33,133 nt of DNA from Nemertoderma westbladi (Eukaryota > Xenacoelomorpha > Nemertodermatida > Nemertodermatidae), in the NCBI GenBank assembly GCA_032718475.1, contig JAUCBJ010004125.1, forward strand, positions 1 through 33,133, in the 5' to 3' direction. How positions within the stretch are numbered: the first letter of the stretch is position 1; every line of letters starts with the position of its first letter. Positions 9,281-20,116 of this stretch are shown one piece after another. The translations under genes and the position numbers were made by a program. The notes beneath the pieces were generated by a model. It worked only from the letters and a program-made list of their open reading frames with translations. It did no database searches and was not told where the DNA came from.

Positions 9281-9612
9281 TAAATACACTCATAAAATAA
9301 ATAACACGTTCTAGAATTTTGTGTATTTATTTTTTTAATGATATGAAAAAATTAAGACTAATCTGAAGAATGGCAATGATACGGAGGGTGCGATTTCGCA
9401 AAAGACACTTTTTTAAAACGCTTATAAAAAAATTTAATTGCAAAATCGAAAATTCCGGCTTCATGGTGTCATCGACGGTGAGTTGAACTAGTTGTGTTTC
9501 AAAGTTCAAGCAATATGATAAAGATTTGTAGAAAAATCTGGAGGGGGGGGGGGGGGGGGGGGGGGACCGTGGCATCAGAAAATCACACTATATTACGGGA
9601 CATGGTGTAATA
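9281..9612 (-). repeat. Poly(C)-bearing dispersed repeat, copy D (inverted, deleted)
   Basis: It has the same orientation as copy C, with a G23 run at 9543-9565. It lacks the middle section present in A-C between the terminal TTGTGTATTTATT and the GATATGAAAAAATTA block, so it is an internally deleted copy. Confidence 0.75.
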
Positions 9613-11030
9613 CGGTATGCTAATCTACAGTATGTTACTGTATGTTGCTTTGCATAGTGTGTAAATCTATATTTAAATATTCTTAGCTCTATAATTATGA
9701 TCGTAAGTATTTCGTATGTAGGCCTAAATTAAAACGATGTGCATTTTGGTGGTTGTATTAATGGGTCTACCCCTACCCGATCAGATGCCACCTTCACATC
9801 ACTGCATAATTGCTTTTCATACTAACTAGTAAGGCCTACAAAAAATATATTTTATTATTATTATAATATATTGTGCACGTTTCTCTGTGTCGAAAAATAC
9901 ATTAAAATATTAAATAAACATTGAACATAATATTGATTGGCCTACAGTATTTTATCTCAATCCGCAGAAATCCGATGTACCTATGGTATAGGGGGGCCTA
10001 CTAGTCAACTAAGTAACTGTATACATAATATTATCACGTTACATATCAAGTGTTATTGTTATGTTAAGTTTCAAGATGTACAACATGCGCCATCTTGAGG
10101 TAATTTCAATACAAATATTTACGATCATTAAATAGCAAATACAACACTTGGAGGCGCTACTTTGGTGTGTAAAAAAAATAATTGGCAAAAACTATTGAAA
10201 TTAAATATTAAATAATGTTAACGCATTTATTTCGACATGCCAGAACGCCAATAAGCGGGTTCTTGGACTGCAATATAAATTATTGGCTGTATGGCTCCAT
10301 ATCGATGGCGATTTGAATTTCAGGACGCATTTTGGAAATCATGCATGTTTTATTTAATAATAATACTGGTACAGCACAGTAAACAACTCAATTCACCATC
10401 TAATTTCCATCTGTGAGGGTTCGATTCTGGGTGGAGATATTTTGTTATAAGCCTAGTAAACATAGGCCTACCGATATTGATTAGCTTTATTACAGTAAGT
10501 CAGTGCGTACCAAAATTACAAACAACCCTTTTGATTTTAAGTTAATGTAAGTTGTAAAACGCTTATATAAATAAAGTGGTGGATTATAAGACTTGAAATA
10601 AACACTCTTTCGTTTTTTTATATTAAAATTTTTAAGTGATGGAAAGAAAGAATTATTAAAACTAAATAAAGAATCATATCTAACTCTAAGTGAAAAAAAG
10701 AAGGCTCAACTGTAGTGAGATGATAAATTATCTACATTATTATTATTATTATTATTATTATCGTACATATTGATTAAAACACAATAGTAGTACAGACAGA
10801 TTAATATATGTATGTATGTAAAAAAAAGAAGGAAAAAAATGAAGCAAAAATTAAGAGCACAAAAGAGGCCTAGATATATAAATGTATGTACAGAATAAGC
10901 ATTAAACGTACCTAGTGAACAAGTCAACAGACAATATAATATTAGAACGTTGCAACGTAATTGTGCATATATACTAATTCATCGTAGCTGAAACCGGGAA
11001 CCGTTAATTCATGATGAAGGAAACCTAAAT
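9613..11030. other. AT-rich DNA, no gene seen
   Basis: It contains simple repeats only: an (ATT)n run at about 10736-10761 and a TATG run near 10807-10820. No coding frame with family resemblance is seen on either strand. Confidence 0.5.
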
Positions 11031-11232
11031 GATTGCTAATGATAACTCGTTACAAATTAACGGACGCCATTCCTGTTCATCCGGAATTTCAACGTACGAT
11101 AAACGGCCTGCTAACATGGATTGGTGTTATACAATTTAGGTCTGAAATATTACATTCGTTACCTATTCGTCTCAAATTCCTACCTGAAATTGACCGACAA
11201 TCAAACATGGTTAAATTAGCTAATAATCTTAC

Positions 11233-11862
11233 TCATAACCGATCGCTATTCAGCACTGTGTCTTTAAATTTAATAAACCGTTTACGAAGCATACTGTAAG
11301 GGTGTGGAAAATTAACTAAATGTTGCGCAATAAACCTATGGCTATTATAAGGCAAAGCCCAAACCCATCTGACATTGTTATTCCACGCTGTAAGAACTCT
11401 TCTACAATTATCTGACGATAAATCCCATATTGGGCTACCGTAAAAACTTGTGCAGTATAATTTCTGTATTTTAGTAATGCAATTGGGTACTGCGAATCGA
11501 AATTCATTTCTTAGATTATCCAATTTCCCAATAAATGCGCCGCGTTTGCGGTCTATGTCGGTGTCGGTTGTACCTTTGAAATTTATAACATTCCCCAGAT
11601 GCATTGCCTCTTTAACCCAAGGAAGTACATTATTGTTTGCCATGATATTACACAATGGTTGTTTCCATGAAAAATTAAATGGAATACATTTTGATTTCGA
11701 TTTCTTTGGGTTTGGGTCCGTACTGAGCCGCAAATTATACTTACTACAGAATTCTAAACAAATATTTACCATGAACTGTAAACCTACTACAGATGGGCAC
11801 AATAACAATATGTCGTCTGCATATGTATAAGCGCACCGAAATAATGTATACCAATGTGACAC
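11233..11862 (-). pseudogene. LINE reverse transcriptase fragment, YADD box to C-terminus
   Basis: The frame opens just before Y-A-D-D-I-L-L-L-C-P, the second catalytic box, near residues 14-23. It continues through the thumb region, including R-K-R-G-A-F-I-G-K-L and S-F-Y-G-S-P-I-W-D-L, and ends in L-N-S-D-R-L before TGA. It follows the palm fragment with a one-base frameshift between them. Confidence 0.75.
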
Positions 11863-12212
11863 CCAACGTTAGATGCTTTTAACTTATGAATAAGTAAGTT
11901 CAGAATGATACAAAAAAAGGCAGGTGAGGCTACAGACCCCTGTCTAACTCCATTCGAAACATTAAAAGCAGCAGAAGAAACGTTATTCCACCTGACAGTA
12001 CATGATTGGTTAACGTATATCCATAGTAAGCACCTTACAAACAAGGGCGATAAGCCCTTCTTAATAAGTTCGAGAAACAGTTTTCCCCACTCAACAAGAT
12101 CAAAGGCCTTGGTTAGATCTACTAGGCAACCGTATACAGGTGTAGAGTTTCTAGAATAATACTGAACCACTTCCAAGGCTGTCCAAGAACACATCACTGT
12201 GCCAGAAAGCAC
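11787..12212 (-). pseudogene. LINE reverse transcriptase fragment, catalytic palm
   Basis: The 141-residue frame contains the first catalytic Asp in C-L-V-D-L-T-K-A-F-D near residues 31-40 and the N-G-V-R-Q-G-S-V-A-S-P block near residue 87-97. It then runs to G-C-H-I-G, after which homology moves to another frame. The Met at 12212 is internal. Confidence 0.75.
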
Positions 12213-12284
12213 ATTATTTCCCTACCTGTACGTACAATATGTTATTGTGTATTTAACCGGGCCATTTTACTACTTAATTGCCCC

Positions 12285-12303
12285 GGGGGGGGGGGGGGGG
12301 GGG
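12285..12303 (+). repeat. G19 homopolymer
   Basis: This uninterrupted G run lies just upstream of the LINE fragment's truncated 5' end. It is one of nine long G/C runs in the window. Confidence 0.95.
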
Positions 12304-12339
12304 TTTAGATATTGGTTCAAAAATTACAATTTTGATGGA

Positions 12340-12700
12340 ATAAGGCTTTCGAGATCGCAGATAACAATAAAACTTGTTGCAAAATAACTTTGTTGTAAAA
12401 TATTCACAATTTTTGGTGCTAGATTTTAGTACCAGATGACGCAAAAGTAATTGTAAGTAAAAAAAAGTGAAACTAAAGAGTTTTGCATTTGTTTTGATAA
12501 TTCTGAAAGTATACAGTACTACGGGTTTTCGAGATTGCAGATAATAACGATTAAACTAGTTGAAAGTAATTCTGGAAATGCAAACATAATTTTTGGTTCC
12601 ATCTTGGTGCCCCAGAACGAAAAGTATAAGTTGCAAATATTTCAAACTGTTAAATGTTGCCTTTGGTTTGGTAATTCTGAAGCATATTGATTGGCTATAC
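12340..12700 (+). repeat. Two diverged direct repeats of about 180 bp
   Basis: Blocks near 12345-12515 and 12525-12695 share, in the same order, TTTTCGAGATTGCAGATAA-like, AATTTTTGGT-like, GTACCAGA/GTGCCCCAGA-like and GGTAATTCTGAA-like segments. They are clearly related but diverged, so this is an old tandem duplication. Confidence 0.6.
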
Positions 12701-12744
12701 TCTGAAACCTGATTCTTACCTTTAATACAGTATGTACATAACTA

Positions 12745-12960
12745 GATAGTTTATTGTTTTGGTTAGAAAAGAAAGCCCCGGTAACCTGCTCCTTTCCGAG
12801 AATGATCGTTAACGAGATGATTTATTGTTTTCGTTAGAAAAGCTTGCATCTGTAACCTGCATCATTCCCTGAATTGTTAAGCAAATTGTTTATTGTTTTG
12901 GTTAGAAAAGGTAGCCTCTGTAACCTACTGGAAGCGTATCTTTCCTTCAATAATTGTTAA
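12745..12960 (+). repeat. Diverged tandem repeat of about 70 bp
   Basis: Three units begin TTTATTGTTTT(G/C)GTTAGAAAAG and contain TGTAACCTGC-like sequence. Partial units occur at about 12971 and 13303, and a lone relative at about 5586. No function is evident. Confidence 0.65.
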
Positions 12961-13110
12961 ACTACACCTAGTTTGCTTTGGACTTGCTTTGGTTAGGTAG
13001 AGTAGTTCTAATCGTCAATATGGGGGGGGCATTCTGCGTGGGAGGGGGGTATAATTTTGGCGATAGCCCAAATTACCCCAGGGGCGCGGTGCTAGGCGAA
13101 GATGCCACAG

Positions 13111-13133
13111 CCCCCCCCCCCCCCCCCCCCCCC
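13111..13133 (+). repeat. C23 homopolymer
   Basis: This uninterrupted C run lies in a G/C-rich patch at 13020-13160 that also has two shorter G runs. Open frames spanning it are artefacts of composition. Confidence 0.95.
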
Positions 13134-13622
13134 TGGGCGGCATTTTTCGCCTGTGACAACGGTATTAGGGTATGTGTTAGAACAGAGAACTTGACCAATC
13201 AAATCACGGAACAAAGTTAGCTGTTTTATACAGGAATTTTTGATATTTCCAATGATCCAAAGACCCAATTATAGAGACCTCGTCATAATATGTGTTAACT
13301 TTCGTTTATTGTTTTGGTACCCTCAACACGCCTGTAACCTGCTCCTTTACTAACCTGCTCTTATATATGGCAATGGTACCTCCTGACTTCTTGTATAGTA
13401 CTGTAATATTAAGTCGGCACAACTCCTTCTGGATGAAATCAAGAAATTTGACCCGTGAGCCGATTGGTTATTCATGGATCAATAGTCCTGTACGGGACGG
13501 CTTGTCACTCGAAGCGGCAGTGCAGGTTCAGCATCAGCAGTACCGGTACTGCAGTACATCTGTACATACCGGTACGTATAGACGTACTGACTATGTCTGA
13601 CAACGGCATCCTACATACAGCA

Positions 13623-14514
13623 GGGGCCGGTTGCATATAACAACCTTAACTTAAGTGGCTACTTAAAGTTAAGTTAAGGTTGGCTCATATTTAAGTGGGT
13701 TGCATAAAATTTTATTGCAAACTTTAATTCCAACTTAAAATCTAAATTTTAAGGTAGCCTCCTACATACCTTAACTATACTGAAACCAACTTATCTCATG
13801 TTTTCATTATACTGTATAAATGCTTTTGACCAAGAAAGTGATAGGCCTACCAATTTAATTCCTTTATAATTTGTTGAAGTTCAAAAGATGCGATGCAGCC
13901 AAACTCAAAAACTCAAAGTCAAACATGGCTTTATCAAATGCATCGATATGTCAATTAATTTTAAAACATTTTTTCGATTTGAAATATATCATATGAAAGT
14001 AAAATATGAAAGTTTATACTTTTTGTAGTTTTCCGGGTGAAAACAGCTATCTTCTTTGGTCTAGATGGCATCCCGGGCTTTTGATTCGCTTAAAACATTC
14101 ATTATTTAGCTTAATTAATAATAATTTATTGTAGATGTGGAAGGAGTCACTTAAAGGCCATACAGTAGTAATAAACTGAAATAACTAAACGAAACGTGTA
14201 TAGCATGAAATGAAGTAATACTACAAACTGAAACTAAATTACTGAGATGCAAGAAGCACTTTGTGTGTGCACTTTGTGTGTGGCACTTAGTAAAGAATGA
14301 CCCGAATATATTTAAGGTGAATTTTCAGCATTGATTACATTAAATATTTAAGGTGAGCCTTACAGATAAGGCCGACCTAAAGTATTTAAGATGATACTTA
14401 GTTAAGTAGCACCTTAAAAATATAAGGTGGCACTTAAAGTTGTGGACCACCTTAAGTTTCTAAGGTGGCACTTACTTAAAAGTATGTAAGTTGATATTTA
14501 AGGCAACCGGCCCC
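13623..14514 (+). mobile_element. TIR element, left arm of a foldback pair
   Basis: The element begins GGGGCCGGTTGCAT and ends in its near inverse, GGCAACCGGCCCC, giving terminal inverted repeats of about 14 bp. It contains no coding frame and many short motifs of the TTAAGG/ACTTAAG kind. It is probably a non-autonomous DNA transposon (MITE). It carries about 100-200 bp in the middle that the right arm lacks. Its reverse complement follows after a single A. Confidence 0.75.
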
Positions 14515-14515
14515 A

Positions 14516-15302
14516 GGGGCCGGTTGCATAAAACAAACTACTGTATCTAAGGCGCACCTTAAGTCATAAGTGTTGCCTTAAATATCAACTTACATACTTT
14601 TAAGTAAGTGCCACCTTAGAAACTTAAGGTTTTCCACAACTTTAAGTGCCACCTTATATTTTTTTAAGGCGCTACTTAACTAAGTGCCACATTAAATACT
14701 TTAGGACGGCCTTAGCTGTAAGTCTCACCTTAAATATTTAATGTAATCAATGCTGAAAATTCACCTTAAATATATTCGGGTCATTCTTTACTAAGTACCA
14801 CATTAAGTTCGGTTGCATAAAATTTTTAAGGTCCCATCTTAGCTAATTTCAACTTATCTAATAATTTTCCATAAAAGTGTTTCTTGCATCTCAGCAATTT
14901 AGTTTCAGTTTGTGGTATTCCTTCAATTCATGCAGTACATAACGTTTCATTTAGTTATTTCAGTTTATAACACTAAATAATAATGTATGGCCTTTAAGTG
15001 ACTCAGTCCACAAGCTACAATTGGCTGAATCGCATCTTATGAACTTCAAAAACAAATTGTAAAGGAATTAAATTGGTAGGCCTTTTCACTTTCCTGCTCA
15101 AAAGCCTTTATAATGAAACATGAGATAAGTTGATTTCAGTATAGTTAAGGTATGTAGGAGGCTACCTTAAAATTTAGATTTTGAGTTGGAATTAAAGTTT
15201 GCAATAAAATTGTATGCAACCCACTTAAATTTGGGCCAACATTAACTTAACTACAGTATAAGTAGCTACTTAAAGTTTAAAAGTTGTTATGCAACCGGCC
15301 CC
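14516..15302 (-). mobile_element. TIR element, right arm of a foldback pair
   Basis: This is the reverse-complement partner of 13623-14514, aligned along nearly its whole length with small indels and a missing middle block. Together they form an imperfect palindrome of about 1.7 kb centred on 14515. The shared termini (GGCCCC-A-GGGGCC) suggest head-to-head insertion or an inverted duplication. Confidence 0.75.
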
Positions 15303-15304
15303 TG

Positions 15305-16200
15305 TAGGCAGTAGGCATACATATCTGCATATAACAGCAACAGCAGTACAGTATTATGGAGATCAGTCTTCTGGCAGTCTGGTCTTTAGACAGTTACTAC
15401 CAGACTACAGCTGTACAGTAGCTGAGTACAGGAGTAGGCCTACTAAGTTAGACGAGTACAGTCAGACAGTACTGCAGTATACCTTTATACTGGTATACCT
15501 ACTGGTATCTGGGTATAGCTGTATGCTGGTATGTATAGCTGTATAGCGTAAGCATAGGACACTGGTTAGATACATAGATACAGGCGACATGGGGTGGGGA
15601 CCCCCTTTCAGCTTTGGTTTGATACCGTACCGCCGTAGTCCTACCCCAGTACTGCAGTACCCTACTGTTATATAGTTATACTGTTATATGTTATCACAAC
15701 AATAACAGAATAAGGAATTCCCATTTAATATAACCGGTGGCGGTAGTACCGTACAGTACGGTAGTTAACCGGTTTAACAGGCCTACTAAACCTGTACACA
15801 ATACTGTAATACTGCAGTGCAAGCCTAGCCTGTTGGCCTAAGTGTAATAGCAATAGCAAAGCAATAGGTTAGCCTATCTGCCTTCTGCCTATTCCTGAAT
15901 TCGGAATAAGAATTCCCTATAAGAAGCCATCTCACTCATCGCAGCATTGACAAATGGATGCTTTATGGTGGTTTTTGTATTTTTGAATCCATGAATATTA
16001 CTGGTAGCCCTGTCTGCCTGTAGCCAGGCCTGCTATACCAGTATACGCATACGGGAACGGGGGTAATAACGAATAGGCCTAATTAGGTCACCTGTCAGTC
16101 TGTACTCCCTACTGTAGGCCTAATTTTTGATTTTATTTATTTTTGATTGTCATATCCAGCCAGATATCGGATACCGGACTGCCCTGCCACATTCATTTTT
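15305..16200. other. Low-complexity GTAC/CTGTA-rich DNA upstream of DAD1
   Basis: Words such as CAGTA, GTAC, TACTG and CTGGTAT recur densely from about 15330 to 15800, with many short palindromes. No gene is seen. The 3' part should hold the DAD1 promoter, but I cannot identify a TATA box or initiator with confidence. Confidence 0.45.
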
Positions 16201-16253
16201 TCCAACCTGCCTTCCACCAGTCCACCTTCAGTTCGTGGTTCGGCGGCTTAAAT

Positions 16254-16595
16254 ATGTCTGGAAGCTTGAAGAATGCAGTCTGCAAGTTCTATAATGAGTA
16301 TATGACGACGACACCAAAACGGCTTAAAATAATAGACGCCTACCTCGCCTATATCCTTATAACCGGAGTCATACAGTTTGCATACTGCTGTCTCGTCGGT
16401 ACATTCCCATTCAACTCTTTCCTCTCTGGCTTTATATCCTGCGTTGCTTCTTTCGTGCTCGGCGCCTGTCTCAGAGTGCAAGTTAACCCGGAAAACCGCA
16501 GCGAATTCAAGGACATCTCTCCTGAACGCGCCTTTGGTGACTTTATCTTTGCCCACGTTGTCCTTCATCTTGTCGTAGCGAACTTTATCGGATAA
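16254..16595 (+). CDS. DAD1: DAD1, oligosaccharyltransferase subunit
   Basis: The 113-residue product is a small multi-pass ER membrane protein, subunit DAD1/Ost2 of the oligosaccharyltransferase that transfers the glycan to Asn of nascent proteins. The length equals that of human DAD1. Diagnostic stretches are T-P-x-R-L-K near 20-25, [14 protein letters not shown] near 46-59, I-S-P-E-R-A-F near 85-91 and [10 protein letters not shown] at the end. Hydrophobic segments lie near 28-50, 54-75 and 92-113. I chose ATG 16254 because the family starts here; the frame stays open 37 codons upstream without family resemblance. A pyrimidine tract ending in AG at about 16218 could be a 5'-UTR splice acceptor. 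The coding part has no intron. It looks intact and functional. Confidence 0.95.
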   Translation: MSGSLKNAVCKFYNEYMTTTPKRLKIIDAYLAYILITGVIQFAYCCLVGTFPFNSFLSGFISCVASFVLGACLRVQVNPENRSEFKDISPERAFGDFIFAHVVLHLVVANFIG

Positions 16596-16937
16596 ATACA
16601 GGGGGAGTGCAGAGTGCCAGAAACGAAAGCTTTGGTGTGGTGTGGAGATATACTTATGTTCATAACAAACATATCACCTTTGTCTGATTCCTCTTAGTTT
16701 ATATTTATTATAAGATCTACAGAATTGGGAGAGGGGTGTGCACTGTGCAGTAGTGAGTCAGTCAACTAATGTTATATCGGATTTGAAGTTTGGCTGTATT
16801 AATATAACGCATTATCTGTCGGAGAGTAGCGTTACTGCTTCGAATTCTCCCGGAAACACGGTTTTCCTTTAAAAACAAACGATTTCTGTGGTATTATTTT
16901 GAGTGGGAGTGGCATCCAATGGGTATATATTTTACAT

Positions 16938-16943
16938 AATAAA
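16938..16943 (+). promoter_or_regulatory. Candidate DAD1 poly(A) signal
   Basis: AATAAA lies about 340 bases after the DAD1 stop codon. It is plausible but not unique in such AT-rich sequence. Confidence 0.3.
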
Positions 16944-16949
16944 TATTTT

Positions 16950-18030
16950 TCATAAAGGTTAGAGAGTTAAAAGTATATAAATTGCTGCAATAGTTGTTAA
17001 GTAGCCTTCCCTATCCCTACACAATGAAACATTATATCTATAACTATAATATACTGGGATGAGTACATTTTTGTACATGCTGCGAATATCTATATATTAC
17101 AATTCTCTAGCACCAATATTTTAATACAAGTTCAAGTATCGCTAGGTCTAACAGTGATATTAAAGGTAATTTGCGAATTTTGTTTTGATATAACTGGAGC
17201 TAAATTCATACTTTTAATTGTGCGGTACTCACTTTCATTTATTGTTTTGCTTATTTTATTTATTATAGGTTTTGGCTTTGATGTATCGAAAAAGATTTAA
17301 GTTTTTTTTAATGTCAAACTCTAGGAACAAGTTTCCTTCGTAGTGGTTCAGCGCGGTTGCTCCTTTTATGTAAAAATATAGGACAAATTATTTTCAGGAA
17401 AATTCCATCACAAAATGTATTTCAGGAAACATCCAACTTTTAGAAAATTTGTTAAAACAATGGTTACTGGTAGAAGTGGAGAGAAAGGGTCAAGCAATAT
17501 TTAATTCTAGCAGATTATAATTAATTATGTTCGGAGTTGGGTTTTGAAAAACTTTATTTTTTACTTAAAAAATGACGCTAGTTTGGCCACTTTTCTGTGT
17601 ATCATCCCCGTGCTGTAAAGCTTCTACACTTTTTAGTGCTGTAAAGCGCTATATGGCTGTGTGAAGGTATCGAAATGCAAAGCAGGTAGGTGTACAGATT
17701 AACCAAGGCCAAGTCTACATCAAAAGCAATGGAAAATAACAGGCTTCACAATTATTGAAGGCCTTCTGAATTTGGATATATTTTGGGGGCGAGACATGAT
17801 GCCTAAGTAAACCTTTGAGAAGAGGTAGGCACCCTTATAATTAGTGGACCGTCTGTGTTCATCGTTGGAAATGTATCTCTACGTTGTTAAATATTTGATG
17901 AAATTCAACCAAACTTAGTACACATGTACTGTAGTAGTAATTTATCAAAAGTTTAGAAATTCTACACGCACACACACATGATTAGACTTCATACCTAGTT
18001 CCTCTGTCGGCCGGTAGGGGGGCGATGCAA
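16950..18030. other. AT-rich intergenic DNA, no gene seen
   Basis: No coding frame or RNA gene is recognised. A short CA-rich stretch occurs at about 17967-17980. Confidence 0.5.
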
Positions 18031-18033
18031 TGC

Positions 18034-18043
18034 TACGAAAAGG
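18034..18043 (+). repeat. Target-site duplication, 5' side of LINE 2
   Basis: TACGAAAAGG is identical to 18879-18888. It marks the left boundary of the truncated LINE. Confidence 0.75.
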
Positions 18044-18878
18044 ATGTACTTGTGATGATGACTTAGGAGTACTCTCAGAATCATTAGAGGGAGCCCAACG
18101 GCTCCTCAGCTCATTAGAACATGCTGCTTCTAGTGTTGGTCTTTTTATTAACTCCAGAAAGACCAAAATTCTGACAGTTAACTTTGAAAGTCCTCAGCAA
18201 GTCTCTGATCGGATGAGCATAAGCTCAAAGGATGGTATGCTTGAGCATGTGGACGACTTCTGTTACCTGGGATCATGGATCCGGAAGTCAGGTGAGGACC
18301 TTCGAATACGTAAGGGAAAGGCATGGGCAGCCTTGAATAGGCTTTCCAGGATTTGGAAGTCACCTAGAATTAATCGGAAACTTAAGGTCCGATTATTTAG
18401 AGCAGCAGTAGTTCCAGTACTCCTCTACGGGAGTCCATGCTGGGCTCTAACTGCTGAGGACACCAAATCTCTGGATGGCACATTCACAAGAATGCTACGC
18501 CGGGTTCATTGTGTCAAGTACAATGCACACATCTCCAACCAGACACTATATAACATTGGAGGTGTCTCATTGGTTCCCCCAAGCTTGACACTAGAACAAA
18601 ATCGCCTCCGCTTTGCAGGACATTGCTTTCGCCGTGAGGACCAGCCAGTGCATAATCTTGTACTTTGGCAGCCTCATGGAGTGAATAAGCATGGTGGACA
18701 GCCCATGACTTTCTTGAGACGCATCTTAAAGGACACTGGCCTTAAAGATGCGGATGATCTAGCAAATCTCATGGGTGTTAGGGAGTTGTGGTGGTGCAAT
18801 TTTGTCGATAAGCCGGCACAGCATTCTTAAAAATGCAGCTGCAATGCAGCATGCCGATCCTAGTAGTAGTAGTAGTAG
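18044..18878 (+). mobile_element. 5'-truncated copy of the RTE-like LINE
   Basis: This 835-bp insertion is flanked by a perfect 10-bp repeat, TACGAAAAGG. It contains only the last quarter of the LINE seen at 144-3287, from about the F-A-D-D box to the end, then a short 3' UTR shared with that element and a (TAG)n tail. 5' truncation, target duplication and microsatellite tail are the usual marks of target-primed reverse transcription. The frame is uninterrupted to TAA at 18830. At the site where LINE 1 has TAA this copy reads GTA, so the two copies carry different lesions. Confidence 0.85.
18053..18830 (+). pseudogene. LINE pol C-terminal fragment
   Basis: The LINE-derived frame starts within the catalytic box, seen here as D-D-D-L-G, and ends in A-Q-H-S, as in LINE 1. 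The upstream ATG at 18030 lies in flanking genomic DNA and is fortuitous. Without the endonuclease and most of the reverse transcriptase the product would be inactive. Confidence 0.75.
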
Positions 18879-18888
18879 TACGAAAAGG
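18879..18888 (+). repeat. Target-site duplication, 3' side of LINE 2
   Basis: This second copy of TACGAAAAGG follows the (TAG)n tail at once. The exact edge is ambiguous by two bases because the tail also ends in TA. Confidence 0.75.
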
Positions 18889-19760
18889 CCCATCTAGATT
18901 CTAGACTTTGTGCTGCGCATAAGTGTTAAAATTGCAGTTTAACTTGTGTCACATTTACTGTATTCAATCACAGTAAACATGTCCAGCTCATCCTGGCGAT
19001 GTCCTTCGTCAATTTTCTCACTACTAAACTAAAATATAAATGACAATTTTTCCAATGTTTTTTCTGACGTGATATAGCTTTGGGTGGGGACTACAATCTA
19101 CAATTTTGGGACAAACTATCACATAGAAGAGAGGTTTCAAATTTTGCTGAAAACACCAAGACGTTATTTATCACCGACCAAATTCTACCAGCACCGTAGT
19201 CCAACTAAATATCAAATACCATATACGAAGAAACTACAACCTCTATTCAATAACATTTAGTGATTAAATAACGCATTAATTTTATTGGTCAATATTTTAA
19301 TAACCTTTATTATTTTGTGCAGTTTTCTCATACCTTTTCTCAAACTCAAGTTATTACCCAAAACGTAAGAGCTAGTCTGATTTTTGACAAGACTTCGCGC
19401 AGCACTATATTTTACAATGGTACGGGGCACTTTTCATAAAAAAGGCTCTCACGGTACAGATATGAATATAATTGCTAAAACGTTGTTTTACTAGTTATCT
19501 GTTTAGCAAGCATGAAAAATTTCGTTGAATTTCATTCATTTTTGAATGTTATTGTTGAACGTAGTAAAATAGTATTATCTAAAATAGCGGAAAGGTTTGA
19601 ATTTTTCCTTAAACTTTAAACACTCATATCTCAGAATGACGTATTTTCATGACAAAGGCTATTTCTCCTCCAATTTTAACTGAAATGAGTTGAAATTTGG
19701 TACACTTGTTAAGAATACCTTTCTCCATACTTCGGAACAAATTTGGTTGGAAATGACCTG

Positions 19761-19827
19761 GAGCCTTTTTATATCAAAAAGGCCCATAAAAAGACCTTTT
19801 TGGGGCCTTTTTGTTCTAAAAAGGCTC
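19761..19827. repeat. Long imperfect hairpin of AAAAAGGCC motifs
   Basis: The left arm GAGCCTTTTTATATC and the right arm, read in reverse complement, pair along about 26 bp with a few mismatches. The loop itself contains AAAAAGACCTTTTT, which can form an inner stem. Confidence 0.7.
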
Positions 19828-20091
19828 TAGGGGATTTGAGGCAAAATTTCTTCAGAAGAATAATTGTATGCAGGGTTCTTCTAAACTTATACTCAAAATT
19901 TCAACAAATATTGGTGGAGGAATAGCCCTTTGGCGCATAAAGGCGCGCCATTTTGGGACAATTTTAAAAATATTTGGTTTGGTTATTGTTACACAGTCCA
20001 GACGATGTTTTGTAGCATAAAAAATAATTTTCACCCAATTTTAGGGTCCAGAGACACAAAAATGTGAGGTTACATTTGGGGGTGCTAACCA

Positions 20092-20116
20092 CCCCCCCCC
20101 CCCCCCCCCCCCCCCC
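20092..20116 (+). repeat. C25 homopolymer
   Basis: This is the longest uninterrupted C run in the window, followed by CCCTCCC-type sequence. Confidence 0.95.

Larger units (their letters stand above)
11060..12230 (-). mobile_element. Broken CR1/L2-like LINE fragment
   Basis: Two minus-strand frames, 12212-11787 and 11862-11233, together cover the reverse transcriptase palm and the following C-terminal region. A frameshift near 11840 separates them, just before the Y-A-D-D box, and an in-frame TGA ends the second at 11233. Homologous-looking sequence, G-R-N-L-R-R-I, continues past that stop towards about 11060. The 5' part is missing from about 12230, as is usual for LINEs. It differs in sequence from the RTE-like elements at 0.1-3.3 kb and 18 kb. 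Placement near CR1/L2 rests on motif style only. Confidence 0.75.

Noticed and set aside
8313-9575. Frames beginning with poly-Pro, such as M-T-R-T-P-P-P
   Set aside because: They arise from poly(C)/poly(G) runs in the dispersed repeat, and the reading frame is not conserved among the four copies.
10400-10440. B-box-like GGTTCGATTCT suggesting a tRNA or SINE
   Set aside because: No A box at the proper distance and no pairing stems were found.
11033-11299. Plus-strand open frame of 88 codons
   Set aside because: It overlaps the antisense of the CR1/L2-like LINE fragment and shows no family motif.
12978-13220. Gly/Pro-rich open frame of 80 codons
   Set aside because: It is driven by G and C runs, including C23 at 13111-13133, with no recognisable domain.
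16143-16253. Upstream ATG extending DAD1 by 37 residues
   Set aside because: The extension has no resemblance to DAD1, while ATG 16254 gives the exact family length of 113.
18030-18053. ATG at 18030 as the start of a LINE-derived protein
   Set aside because: It lies outside the element, before its target-site duplication. LINE homology begins only after it.
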